A DNA stretch of 64,000 nucleotides from Archegozetes longisetosus (taxonomy: Eukaryota > Arthropoda > Arachnida > Sarcoptiformes > Trhypochthoniidae): assembly GCA_018873245.2 (NCBI GenBank), contig JAEMBT020000009.1, forward strand, positions 10,741,112 to 10,805,111. Direction: 5' to 3'. The notes under the pieces were generated by a model. That model ran no database searches. It was not told the origin of the DNA and saw only the letters and a program-made list of their open reading frames with translations. Made by a program: the position numbers and the translations under genes. Shown here one piece after another: positions 22,887 to 33,744 of this stretch (its first letter is position 1; every line of letters begins with the position of its first letter).

Positions 22887-23268
22887 TTAAAAATATCCAG
22901 ATAACGAATCATTTGATACAAATATTTTTCCTTCAATCTTATCCAGATTTTCGACTTTCAGATTAAGAACTAGCAGTGGGTTGAGTTGTGCTTGCTCAGG
23001 TGTAGGTGAATGGTTTTTACCTCTTCGATGTTTCTTCTCTTTTTTATTCTTTCCAGGATTTCTGTTCTCTTGACCATTGTTTTGTCCAACAGATCCTCTT
23101 TGAACTGAATCGCAGATATAGGAAACGAAAATGAATGTTTCATAAAATGTGTAAAATTTTAGTTTGATATACTTAACCATCATTTTGACCATCGTTTCCC
23201 TGTAATGATTGGTTGATCAACACTAAAACGACCAGCAAAACGATCAAAAACTTAAAACTCTTATTCAT
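22887..23268 (-). CDS. Small secreted basic protein, two exons
   Basis: Exon 1 is 23268-23178 and exon 2 is 23104-22887, joined across a 73-base intron. The donor is GATG then GTTAAG, the acceptor is GATTCAG, and the split codon is GTT. The product is 102 residues. Residues 1 to about 23 form a classic signal peptide (MNKSFKFLIVLLVVLVLINQ), and then comes a Gln/Asn/Gly-rich segment (GNDGQNDVQRGSVGQNNGQ). A strongly basic Lys/Arg/His cluster follows around residues 48-60 (KNKKEKKHRRGKNH). The tail is a less charged helix-like stretch ending DSLSGYF. There are no cysteines in the mature part. I do not recognise a family. It could be a salivary or cuticular secreted peptide, but this is only a guess. 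Both exons and their phases fit exactly, so I trust the gene structure more than any function. Confidence 0.7.
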
Positions 23269-23682
23269 CTTTAGTTAGTATCTGACACTTTCTGTATATC
23301 AATCCAAACTAACCCATCAATTATTCAATTTCAAACTATTTATACTAATAATTTGTATGAGACAAACTGTTTTCGTAAAATTTGATCATATTATATTTGG
23401 AAGTTTGTTATACTGTTGTTTGCTATAGATCACTTCTGACACAGATTTCATTTATTGGATATTATAGTAAATAAGTTTTAAGGACTTTATTTGATCAGTT
23501 CGATAAATAATAAGTTACAACAAATGATTTCATTGAATTTTATTTAATTTCGGTACACGTAAAAAACTAAATACAATATAATTGAATGTGCAAACATGGA
23601 ATCCATTGAATTTTAAGTAGATCAAAGCTCTCTGTGATAGGTTCTTATTATAAAGAATTCTATGGCTGATTCAATGGTTTCT

Positions 23683-23686
<4 letters not shown>

Positions 23687-23720
<34 letters not shown>
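23687..23720. repeat. (GA)n microsatellite
   Basis: About seventeen GA units, the second GA tract in 2.1 kb. It lies about 420 bases upstream of the secreted-protein gene start on its coding strand. Confidence 0.95.
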
Positions 23721-23723
<3 letters not shown>

Positions 23724-23944
23724 ACACAATGAATTAAGTGAAGTCAAGTCTTAATTTCTTAATTGTTTATTAGTTAAAAATTTCATATATGTGATTCTAA
23801 TGAATACTAGATAAAGTTTTTAAAATTATACTTATGTTTGAATAAATTTTGAATGTTTTGGTGTTTCAAACATAATAAATTTTCAAAAGTATTTCGTTGC
23901 TTATTCCACACCCGTTATAATCAGTGCAAAAATAGATTGTGAAA

Positions 23945-24470
23945 TTATGTCTTCATTTCGTTAAATTGAAGCATAAGAATGTAATCGACTCGCATTTGAG
24001 CTCAAACAAACACATTAAAGAATTTGCCATCGAATATATATTTACAATGTGCGAGTATTAGAGGTATTTTTAAAATCGCCAAAAGAGAAGTTTTTAGATG
24101 AATTTGTTTCAATGATGACCACATCTAATATTTCACTAGAAAAAAGTAAATAATCAATAGTTTAGAGGTTTTATCACGAAATATTGTGAGTTCGATAATA
24201 GTATACTGAAAGAATGTCAATTTAGATAAAAAAAAGCAGTTCAGTCCTGGTGGACAAAACACAAGACGTTAAATATAAGTCAGTTCTCAATATATTAGTC
24301 ACACCATCAACAATATTTTTTACTTTCAATGACAATTATAAACTCAATAATTGTTGATACAGTATTCTTTAACTCTTCTGTCAATAGTCAGACTTTTGTG
24401 AGAGCGACCAAAAATTCCACTGTGAATCTAAACTTCAGTTAGCAGAAAATAACTGAATTTGTGAGCTTTA
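23945..24470 (+). mobile_element. hAT transposase relic, N-terminal and middle parts
   Basis: Plus-strand frames read VIDSHLSSNKHIKEF-like, then FLDEFVSMMTTSNISLEK, then SVLVDKTQDVKYKSVLNILV. These match in order the BED-like start, the NIPL-K block and the first catalytic block (VDETTDV, here VDKTQDV) of a hAT group common in arthropods. Several stops and frame changes separate them, and nothing after the first catalytic block is kept. It abuts a second, opposite-facing hAT relic at 24482. Confidence 0.55.
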
Positions 24471-24481
24471 AGTCTCGCACG

Positions 24482-25690
24482 TAGGGTTGTAAACTTGCCG
24501 TTAATAGTTAGAGTAAGATACTCGAGTAACTTATGGTAAGTTTAAGTAAGTTACCGCAAGTTTTGTAAGTTATTTAGATTTTCAAAAAATTAATAATAAG
24601 TGAAAATTTTATTAATAAAACTAGATTAAGACAGAGTGCATGTATTAGAAATAAATTTATCTGAACTTTATTGTCATCCTAGTCAAGAAACTTCATCGGA
24701 ACCAATTAGTTTCAATATTCAATATCCTCTTCATCCCAATAATCAAAGTCAATTATTTCGTTTTCATTAAGAATATCGTCGATTTGCTCAGTAGAAGGAT
24801 TTTGTTTTGATTTCGAGAGTTGTAAACTATTTTCAATAGCTAAAAGTTTTTCAACTCTTTCGTTAGACAATCTGTTTTGCTGTTTCGTGTGAATTAATAC
24901 TTGTCTTGAAAATATGCGTTCCACAGATACATTAGATGACGGATATGATAATAGAGTTAAGGCGATTTTAGACAAATCATACAATGATCTATACTCTGTC
25001 ATTGACTGCCACCAATTAATGGAGGAAGCTAAAGAAACACTTTTTCGTGATGTTTCCGAAGTAAAAGAACCTGATTTTGTTTTGAATGAAGTAAAACCTT
25101 CTAAAATCGTGTTTCAAATTGAAATATCATCCCAAAAGTTTTTATTTTTCAAATACTCTTCAAAATAATTATTAGCTTTAAACCTTTCTAAGTCCTCAAG
25201 ATCGACACCTCTGTAAACGGAATGAAGCATGTTTGCAAGTAAGTGAGCATCTGTTACGAGAAATTCTTTCCTTTCCTTAATCGCAAATTTAATCAGATTG
25301 GAAACATCCTCCTCTAAGCCTTCGTCGTTGCGAACTTCACTCAACTTTGTTTCGATAGATCTAAATATATGTAATAAATCCGCTATTGATGATGTATCAC
25401 TTTCTAGTATAGCTATTCCATCAGCTATCGGTCCTATGATTCTATCGATTATATTCAAATTGGACCAAAACTTGTTGTCAGCATCCAATATTATTGGTTT
25501 AATAGTTTCCGAAAGGAAAACATCTTCTCTTATTGCCAATTTTTGTAAAAAAAATTTAGACTTCAAAACACTGCATATCATTTTCTTGACACTATACCAT
25601 CTCGTAATATTTGTCAATGAAAGAGATACCGAATTTTCCACTAAAAGCCTACATTTTGTGCCATTTGATCTCTGAATTTAGCCAACAATA
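24482..25690 (-). mobile_element. hAT transposase relic, C-terminal half
   Basis: On the minus strand, 25641-25114 encodes the hAT central core (TNITRWYSVKKMI then WSNLNIIDRIIGPIADGI), and 25002-24712 encodes the C-terminal dimerisation domain (SYPSSNVSVERIFSRQ, then RLSNERVEKLLAI). A frame change lies in the roughly 110 bases between them, and another lies just upstream near 25650 (KFRDQMAQ in a different frame). The N-terminal half is missing. TAGGGTTGTAAACTTGCCG at about 24483-24501 resembles a hAT terminus and may mark this element's 3' end. The opposite end was not found. Confidence 0.8.
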
Positions 25691-25780
25691 TATTAGAAAA
25701 AGTAATCTCTACCACAATAAATTTCGTTTGTTTGAGTATTCGTAGTAGTATATATATGGCGGGGCTGAGACAGTACTAGT

Positions 25781-26844
25781 AGTACGAGTCTACGAATAGT
25801 ATGAGTTGTACTATCCCAGATTCTCCAAAATCCATAAAGTCAATGAAAAATACTGGGACACTATGAATAGTATGTACCTTCTAAATCATGAAAATAAAAA
25901 AACTCGCAAATAAATAATGGAATACTGAGACACTACGAACAGTATGAATACTAATTCATACCTCATACTTCTCTATTGGAGTTCCCATATTAAATTTCTA
26001 GGACAAGTATCCCAGAACAGTCATACTTGTCTAGATACAGCCATTTAAAAAATTTATCTCACTAAATGGAGACATATGAGTGTATCCCATGTGATAGAAT
26101 AATAACAAAAAACTAATGAATCAAATCATGAAAGCACTGAATTTCATAAAAACGATAGTTTGGATAAGGATAATCCGTCTTAAAACATGTGTTTGTTGTG
26201 AAAAAGTTAAGAATAGGAATAACTTTTATGATTTTCATGTAATATGCAAAGATTGTAATAAAAAATATAGGAGACAGAATGTAGAATGTCAAACATGTAA
26301 TACAATAACAACTAGGAATTACTATCATAAACACATGCAAAAACATCCAGTTTTGGTACCTATTGGAAAGATTTGTTCTAAATGTAATATTAATAAACCT
26401 AAAGACAGTTTTCATAACGATAAATATAAGGAGGACAGTAAAAGACTATTTGTAAGGAGCGTGTGAACGTTTCAAAGGATAGAGAGTTGAGTAACAATAG
26501 TAGTTACCAAAATGTTATGCGTAGATTAGATATAAAGAATATAGAATGTACTACTTGTAATAAAATAATATCGAAAACTAACTAGTCTAAACATGAGAAG
26601 ACGCGAATACATAATTAAAGACATTCCAATTAATTTTATTCCGAAAGTACAATATTACATTTTTTCTGGGACAGTACGAGCTCGCACTTCAGCCAACCCT
26701 CCAAAACCATTAGTAAAAGCACTAAAAATTGTCTTTTTCATGATGTTTAATGTTGAATTTAAGCTATAACGTCTCCGAAAATCACCTAAAACTACAATAT
26801 TTCACTATTACGGTTTTGGGCGTACGAAAGTACGAGTCTACGAA
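25781..26844. repeat. 16-bp direct repeats bracketing a zinc-motif open frame
   Basis: AGTACGAGTCTACGAA occurs exactly at 25781-25796 and again at 26829-26844. Next to the left copy, between about 25800 and 26035, are loose repeats of CTGGGACACTATGAATAGTATG, and near 26665 is CTGGGACAGTACGAGCTCGC. The layout suggests a unit of about 1 kb with related ends. I cannot assign it to an element class. Confidence 0.45.
26116..26590 (+). other. Cys-pair zinc-motif fossil, virus-like in style
   Basis: An open stretch begins at 26116. It contains repeated Cys-pair units of the kind C-x2-C...C-x2-C, followed by KICSKCNINKPKDSFHNDKY. A second, similar unit lies downstream to about 26590. Modules like KxCSKCxxxKxxxxF-xN are common in large DNA viruses, virophage- or Polinton-like elements and some phages, which is why I treat it as a possible viral fossil. 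It looks broken about once or twice. The element boundary is unclear, though the direct repeats at 25781 and 26829 are candidates. Neighbouring virus-like remnants lie at 29.3-31.4 kb. Confidence 0.35.
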
Positions 26845-26962
26845 CTCATAGAAATTCGACATCCAATGTCAGAAACTTCCCAACTTTACCACTAAATCTA
26901 ACAATTTTAGGTTTTGATAGCTTAAGTTAAAAATTAAATTTATTTAGACAATTTGTCTTGAG

Positions 26963-28160
26963 TTACAAAGAAGAAGGAGTCCCTTTTGTAATATTTTCGC
27001 CTGTGGCATTCAACGTTTCTAAAGTGACTACATTCCCTGTGCCTCCGACACCAGTAACGTTAGTAGTCTTTTTTCTTAATTTTACGAAAGCCCATTTAGA
27101 ACAAGTACAGGGGAAACATATCGCAAAATATTTAGGACAAGTGAATTTACAAGCAATTGCACCCACTGCACCCGCCGTTACGACTGATGCCGCACTTATA
27201 ACAACGATTTCTCCTGTGCTTAAACTGGGTTCAGATTTTGAATTATTGGTTGATGTTTCAATTGTTGTAGATATGTTTCCACAATTTGCCAGCTCTTCGT
27301 AAGAAAGCTTAGACAAAAGTCTCCCGTCATTACAACTCGCGTCAGGAAGTTGATCAACAAATTTTTTCTCTGGTTCCAATGTCCACTTCATATTACAATC
27401 ACAAATTAATTTATTACCTTTCAAAAATATTTTATTGCCTGAATTTTTCTCTAGCAAAGGTCTAAATGTTTTTTCATCCAGCTTTGTTAAATCGTTTTCC
27501 ATCATAGATAAAACAACTTTTCTTTCTATCTTTGCAAATGCATTCTCGGCAATTGAAGAATCAGATAATTTGCATTTTCTTAGTGTAAGGCTAAAAACTT
27601 CTGCACAATCAACACAAGTTCGCAAATAAAAAGCATCATTATCTAAGTAAATTTTCATGTCGGAGAGTGAAACATCATCTAGGGTACTAAATTTTTTTAA
27701 ACCTTCAATAATGCTTTTACCACATTTTTGACAACTACCATCCGAAATGGAGAAAGATTTTAATTTGTTGTAAGAAGCTGAGAATATTTCCATGTTAATA
27801 TCATTTAAATTTATCATATTTCCATATATTTTAAGAACTACGATAGGAATATTTCCCAAATTTTCTCCACTTAATGCATTTATCCTCGAGTCTGTAATCG
27901 ATAAATCGAAATTAATTCCGATATTATTTGGATCACTTTTTTCTTTAATTAATTTTAATTGCGAAATAATGTCAGAAATTTTGTCAAATCCAGTAAAAAC
28001 AACTTTGGCACTAAAAGCAAAAAAATTACAATATTTAAGTTAAAACAGAAATTGTATATATTTACATTTTAGTCGAAGTATTAAAAGAAGATTCAAAGCT
28101 ATATGACAAATAACATGGTAAATGCGACAATAAATATACCAATAATAATATTTTATTCAT
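26963..28160 (-). CDS. Leucine-rich-repeat type I membrane protein, two exons, intact
   Basis: Exon 1 is 28160-28066 and exon 2 is 28010-26963. The 55-base intron has GTAAAT at its start and TTTGCTTTTAG at its end, and the split codon is ATT. The product is 380 residues. Residues 1 to about 20 are a signal peptide (MNKILLLVYLLSHLPCYLSY). The body has degenerate leucine-rich repeats with an unusual Cys-rich part (CQKCGK and TCVDCAEVF, about residues 125-170). It is closed by a C-terminal LRR cap: ICDCNMKW at about 234-241 and further Cys to about 275 (SYEELANC). A Ser/Thr-rich linker follows. A membrane segment lies at about 298-322 (VVISAASVVTAGAVGAIA), and a short Cys-rich then Thr/Asn/Gly-rich tail ends TPSSL. 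This is a cell-surface LRR receptor or adhesion protein of the arthropod type. The ligand is unknown. The frame is uninterrupted and both splice sites are standard. Confidence 0.8.
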
Positions 28161-28639
28161 TTTTTATATAAAATACAAAACACACAAAGTTAATATTTTG
28201 TATTTGTTCAATAACTTTTTGTAATTCATTCGTTCTTTCAATCCCTCAAATATGTGTCGCAAAGATACTAATAATCAATCAGTAATGGAATTATCACATT
28301 TTCAAATGTTTTTCAATTTTCTTTGTTTAAGTTCAAACCAAAGTTAAGATAATGTGCAACACATTATCCTTTTTATTCTTTTTGTGCAATAGATATTGGA
28401 TAAGAGTTAAATTATATTGAAACCATGACAAATAATACATGATAAGAATCTTCACTTTTATTACTGATCGATCAAATGTAAATAATAGAATTTCTTGACG
28501 AATACACCAATAAAATAGATAGGCTATTAAGCGATGGTAAAAATCAAAAATACACAATATATGGCTTAATAGTGCTTATATCGCTTTTAACTTTTGGGTT
28601 TATCGCTTCATTCTTTCTAGAATAAACTTGTTCCTTCTC

Positions 28640-28857
28640 ACATCATCATTAAGGCCAACAGTTTAGAGGGAATTAAAATTGCAAAAGCGGGGAGGGAAGT
28701 GGGATTGAAAATCAGGAAAGTGGCAAAATTAAATATGCTTTAAAATGATCCTTAGTTCATGATCAATGCAGAAATCAATCAATCCGCTAAAGTGGGAAAG
28801 CCAATGAAAAGTAGGTTTTTACCTCCTTTTGTTGGCCCTAATCATCATAAGATAATT
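28640..28857. repeat. Weak inverted repeat, about 220 bp
   Basis: CATCATTAAGGCCAACA near 28644 is mirrored by TGTTGGCCCTAATCATC near 28832, with two mismatches. It may be a small non-autonomous element. There is no coding content and no clear target duplication. Confidence 0.35.
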
Positions 28858-28944
28858 TTATTTGTTCTTAGATTCATCCTAATATTTTTTATCAACCCCT
28901 TCCAATTTGCCCCTTAGAGCTTCAAATTCAATACCTAAATCAAA

Positions 28945-28984
28945 TATATCAGTCATCAACCTTATATCAGTCATCAACCTTATA
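28945..28984. repeat. Tandem duplicate of an 18-bp unit
   Basis: TATATCAGTCATCAACCT occurs twice head to tail, followed by TATA. This is a simple local duplication. Confidence 0.85.
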
Positions 28985-29279
28985 GCCTAAACAAAGACTA
29001 CTCCGTTAGTGATTAACTACTTAGCCTTTTTAATTTGTGTGATGATAACCTGTTTAAGCTCAATAGGTTCTTCTAGATATTTGTATATAAGATCAATTCT
29101 TCTGTCTTATTCATATTAGAACAGATTAGACCAGATAAAAGTAAATATCGTTCTAAATCGGTCATATTAGGTTAATTACCTCGATCAGATTCGATCAGTT
29201 TTGAATGTATTTATAGTCATATTTAAATAGTATTAAATGCAAGATCAGTTGAATAGTATTAAGTATACGAGCACAATAG

Positions 29280-31390
29280 TACCAGATGACATATGGAAAA
29301 ATATGTTAATGAAAAGGATTTTATTGTTTGTTTAAGCGAAAGAAGAGCACCCTTAACTTACAAAACCACAGCTTTGTAAGATGATAGAGATCAGATTCAA
29401 GTCTTAAGAGTGTTATGAAGGATCTTAATATGAAAAGTTTCTATCGTCATGAGGTGCCTGTAAATAAAAAAGATAGGTGTAATAGTCAATAAAAAGATTA
29501 ATAAATGTACTAAGAAATTATCTTTAAGATGTAGAACAATAGCGAAACAAAGTGTATGGATTTCTATCCTCTAGTGACATCAATGGAATGGAAATGAAAC
29601 CAATTATAAACTATGATAATATTAGGGGATTTTTCGGTTATCGTTTAATTCTTCAGCCTTTTGGTGAGCAAATTTTAAGTTCCACTCATTTGTATAAGTT
29701 TAACTTTCCATGATAGAAAAAGTGTATCAATGTTAAAACAAGTACAGTTAAAATACCAAGTAATATATAAACCCAAACCGGATATTTTATTAACAACTTA
29801 ATGTGACAATGTCATTGAAGGAGATATGTTATCCTTACTATGTTCTAAATTTTTTTTAATTTAAAGATAAAATATAGTAAGATTATACCGAATATAATTG
29901 AAACACAAATAAAAATATAAATCCAACACTATGATTTTTTATTTTCAGAACAAAGTGATTTAGCTTTTTCATCAATATTGTTTATTAATTATTCAGTTAT
30001 CATTATTTATAAGATAAAGAAAGCGTGTCCAATAATAGACGTTTAGCTCTTTCTTTATTATTGTTTCTAATTACAAGATTTTGTTTAGCAAAGTATGGAT
30101 CTTTTGTTCATCATAGTTATTAACATCTTTAAGTTCTTTCTCTAAAACATTAATTTTATTATCTTTTAATTCAATTTGTTCGTCCATTCTTTCAATAGTT
30201 TCAACAGCTGCTATACCTAATTCTTTTAAAATTATATTTTCTGTATAAAAGAAGCCTAGAAAAAATCAATGATTCTTTATATAATTGATTAGCAGCTTGA
30301 GCTTTAGATTCAACGAAACAAAAAGTTTAATGATATAAAGAATCAAAGTTTCTTAATTCCTTTTTAGCTTAGCAGCATTTTTTATTTAATTCAATAATTT
30401 ATTTGTAATAATTAAAAATGGTTTTAATTGAAATTAATAATAGTTATCTATAATTCTATCTATTGGATGAGACTTTTCACTCAATGGTTTTACATTATTA
30501 TTTCTTAAATAAATTTTAGAATTTTTGTTTCCATTAAGCGAAGTCACTTGTTTAACACCATGTGTCTCGCTCGCGGACGACAACTTCGTTCGAGTTACAC
30601 TTATCTTTTCAGGAACAATTTCGTTTAATTCTTTAACTCCATAAGGATTTATATCGTTATATTTTAAAAATATCTTATTTCATGTTTTAATTTTATATTA
30701 CCACCATTTATAAGATATTTTCTATAGTCGTGTGATAACATATTTTCATATTTTTTACCATCAAAGATTAAAAAATTTTCTTTAATATAATTTGATGTAA
30801 TTGGAGTATAATTATCTATTTTTCTTTTAGATGATATTATAAAATTATTATTTATATCTTTATGTATAGAACATCTTATTGTAGAGTTTTTCATTTATTA
30901 TATGAAATATTATCCTATTAAACTTTTATCTAATATCTATTATCTATTAACTTTTTATAGTTATTTAAAACTATTTCTTAATATTATCGATTATCGATTA
31001 ACTATTATTCTATTATCTCTTATCCTATTAAACTATTATCTATTATTTTTTTAATAAATAAATAACGACGATCGTTGAAAAATATAAACCATCTAAAAAT
31101 GAATTAATAAAGATTAAAGAATTGAGTAAAGATTGTCCTGAATTATTAGAAATCTTTGAAGAAGCTGAATATAGATTAGATAAAATTATGAAAATAATAT
31201 GTGAATTAGAAGATAATAATCATTTAAAAGAAATATTTAAAAATGCAATTCCAGCATTAAACGCATTAGAAATGGAAAAGAATACATTTAAATTTTTAGC
31301 TCATAAGTTTCAAGAAGAAAGAAATGTTGCTATTTCTAAGGATTAGAATATAAAAATACCCTTAAAAAGACAGCAGAAAGCAGCCTGACC
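29280..31390. other. AT-rich block of virus-like or foreign coding fossils
   Basis: Several short, Lys/Asn/Ile-rich coding-like pieces lie close together with little spacing. One reads IPDDIWKNM near 29283 on the plus strand. Minus-strand pieces between about 30.0 and 30.9 kb include a coiled-coil-like stretch (TIERMDEQIELKDNKINVLE). A plus-strand helical piece lies at about 31.08-31.35 kb. The two arms diverge from a very AT-rich spacer at about 30.90-31.07 kb made of TTATCTATTA-like repeats. Gene style and codon use resemble large DNA viruses or related elements, but no capsid, polymerase or other hallmark gene is recognisable, so the family is unassigned. It appears broken several times and looks old. 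The exact ends are not visible. Confidence 0.3.
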
Positions 31391-31439
31391 ACATCTCTTT
31401 CGCCAATTACTTGATTTTTCAATAAAAACTGAATAATTA

Positions 31440-33040
31440 CCTGGACATTCCGGAACATCAAATTTATTGCCATTTTTTAAGTAAACATCACTTTAATCAT
31501 ATTTAGTATCATTTTTAGCGGCCTTGATTAGATTTTTGTTATTTAATACAAAATTTTTAAATTCACAGCAATTTATTGAAAAAATAATTTTAGTACATAT
31601 TTCAGCTTTAATTGTGTCCACATTTATTCGACTTCGATCATCTTTCCAAATCTTTTTCATTGTGCTGAACACGCTTTCTATGAAATCATTCGCTATTGGG
31701 GTTGCGTAAACAGTTTCAACAACTTTTGTTAAATTTGGTAAATCTAGAGCTGACAATATTTTGCGTCACTTATTAACAGAATCAGAACTTTATCTTCAGA
31801 GTTAAACATCTTTAAAAATTGATTGAATAAACTGATTTCATCGAACATCTTGTCGCGATTCACTTTCATAGTCAATACATTCAAGATTTGATTGATATTT
31901 TCATAATCAAGTATGTCGTCCAAATTAAGGACTTTAAAATATTTGAAGATGGATTATTCAAAATTAAAATGCTTTTTAAAATAATCCAGAGCCCTTTCAT
32001 AGCATTCCAATGCTTTACATTCAAAAGACTCACATTCAGAAACGGATATACTCTTGAGGTAGTCATTAATACTAGAGCCAAAAAACTTATGTTTACATCT
32101 GTTTGTCAATTGTATTTTCAACTTCATCATTATGTCATATAAATTGCTTGAATTGACTTTATTGCTCTGCAAAAGTTCTAAATTCTGGTGAAATATTTCC
32201 ATTAGATGTTAAGTAAGTTCTAAATAAAGATCAGAACTATTCAGTCCATTAATTTTTACGCCCCATACAAATTCAACTATAACTTTATGACAATTATCCG
32301 TACCGATTCCTATAAAATAGTTTTAAATTTCTTTAGAATTTTTCAACAAACGCTTTATTGCTGAAAAAAGTGAAAGCCAACGAGTAGGGACATGTTTTAG
32401 CATTTTCTGGAACTGTTCCACTGAACTCGTAGCAAGACTTGAGAGATTCGATACGCTTTGCAGAATTTGAAAAATGTGCAAATATTTTGATGATTAGATT
32501 TTCCACACCTAAGTCCAGTTTCATTAAGGAATATTTGACCGTATTATGAATTAAATGACAATTACAATTCGCTTTTACTATAAAATTATTTCTGACTTGA
32601 AGTTTTCATAGACTGAATGATGATTACCATGATTTACATTTGCATTGCCAGCGCTGTAAGCAATTACTTGATTTTGATTCAACTCATTATTGACTAAAGA
32701 TTTCTTTAATTGATTATAAATAGCATCAGATTTTTCATTGGAGTCTTCGTAGAAATCAGAATTCAAGCACGAAATTGCATGTCAAATTAGTTTTATCAAA
32801 ATACTGAATACCGATTGGAAACAGTTTAATGTTTCCCTTATTAGAAGAATCGCTTGCTATTGAAAACGCTCTACCTCCAATTTTATTTAAATGAGATTCG
32901 ATAGAAGCTGGAGACAGAACATTCTTCACTATAGCTTCCATTTTGGTTCGACCACAACGTAATCCTTTGGCAATCTTGGAATCAGTGAATAAATTCTGAA
33001 TTAATTTGTTACCACAGTCAGCCGATCGGTAACTCAAGTG
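31440..33040 (-). mobile_element. hAT-type transposase relic, nearly full span
   Basis: Minus-strand pieces run in order. Near 33037-32756 is the catalytic start (AFSIASDSSNKGNIKLFPIG). Near 32640 is a GNHHSVYENFKSEI block. Pieces with FFGSSINDYLKSI lie near 32090. At 31756-31493 is the C-terminal dimerisation region (ANDFIESVFSTMKKIWKDD, then INVDTIKAEICTKI). The order and motifs fit a hAT transposase of a type frequent in arthropods. About five frame changes or stops separate the blocks. No terminal repeats were identified. It is distinct from the hAT relics at 24.5 kb and 33.7 kb. Confidence 0.75.
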
Positions 33041-33057
33041 ATGATTTACTGAATGAT

Positions 33058-33321
33058 ATGAAACTAGAAAAAATGGACTTTTCTAAGTTCAGCTCTTACC
33101 CCGTACTGGATACTATGGAGATACCCGAAAAACTGAATAATCCAGTCCGAAACTGGACATCTGGTCGGCCTATACATGATAGTGACATTCACAATGAACT
33201 CATTAAAACAGTTTGTCACATTAGAAAGCGCTTTAAATTATCTCAAAATAAGATTTTATTTAGAATTGACGGACGCTATGCTAAGCAGGTCCGCCAATAC
33301 AAATACACTTTCTCGACCTGA
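33058..33321 (+). other. Unassigned 87-codon open frame
   Basis: The open frame encodes a moderately basic protein with NPVRNWTSGRPIHDSDIHNE in its middle and a Lys/Arg-rich end. It starts right beside the 5' end of the hAT relic on the other strand. No domain is recognised. The stretch to 33640 has no gene. The composition is protein-like, so it may be a fragment of another mobile element. Confidence 0.3.
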
Positions 33322-33744
33322 TAAACGATAGTTAACGCAGTACTTAATATACATCTATGTCACTCCGAGTTAATTAACGAATAATCAAACTTCAGTAAAT
33401 AAAAATAAACAATTCAATGTTAAAATAAGTTAATTAAGAATTAAATATAACTAAATATATAAGAACAACAAAGACAATTCAGTCCGACATGATCTCTCCT
33501 CAATAGGCTTATTCGTAAACTCCCCCTTTTATATATGTATTGAACTGTATTACGATACAGTTCAATGAATGACCAGTTAGTGTTGAACTGACTGAATTAC
33601 GCGTGGAGTTGACATTTTGCCCCTGTCAGAATTACACCTCATAATTTTTTTTATTTATATAATGTTTTAGCTAAGTAATAACGGTATTATATTTATATGT
33701 AACTATCCATTCAATCATTGTTTATGAGAATCGTGTTTATAATC

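Noticed and set aside
33300-33640. A possible long-terminal-repeat-like stretch after the unassigned frame at 33058.
   Set aside because: I found no second copy, primer-binding site or polypurine tract, so there is no basis for calling a retroelement.
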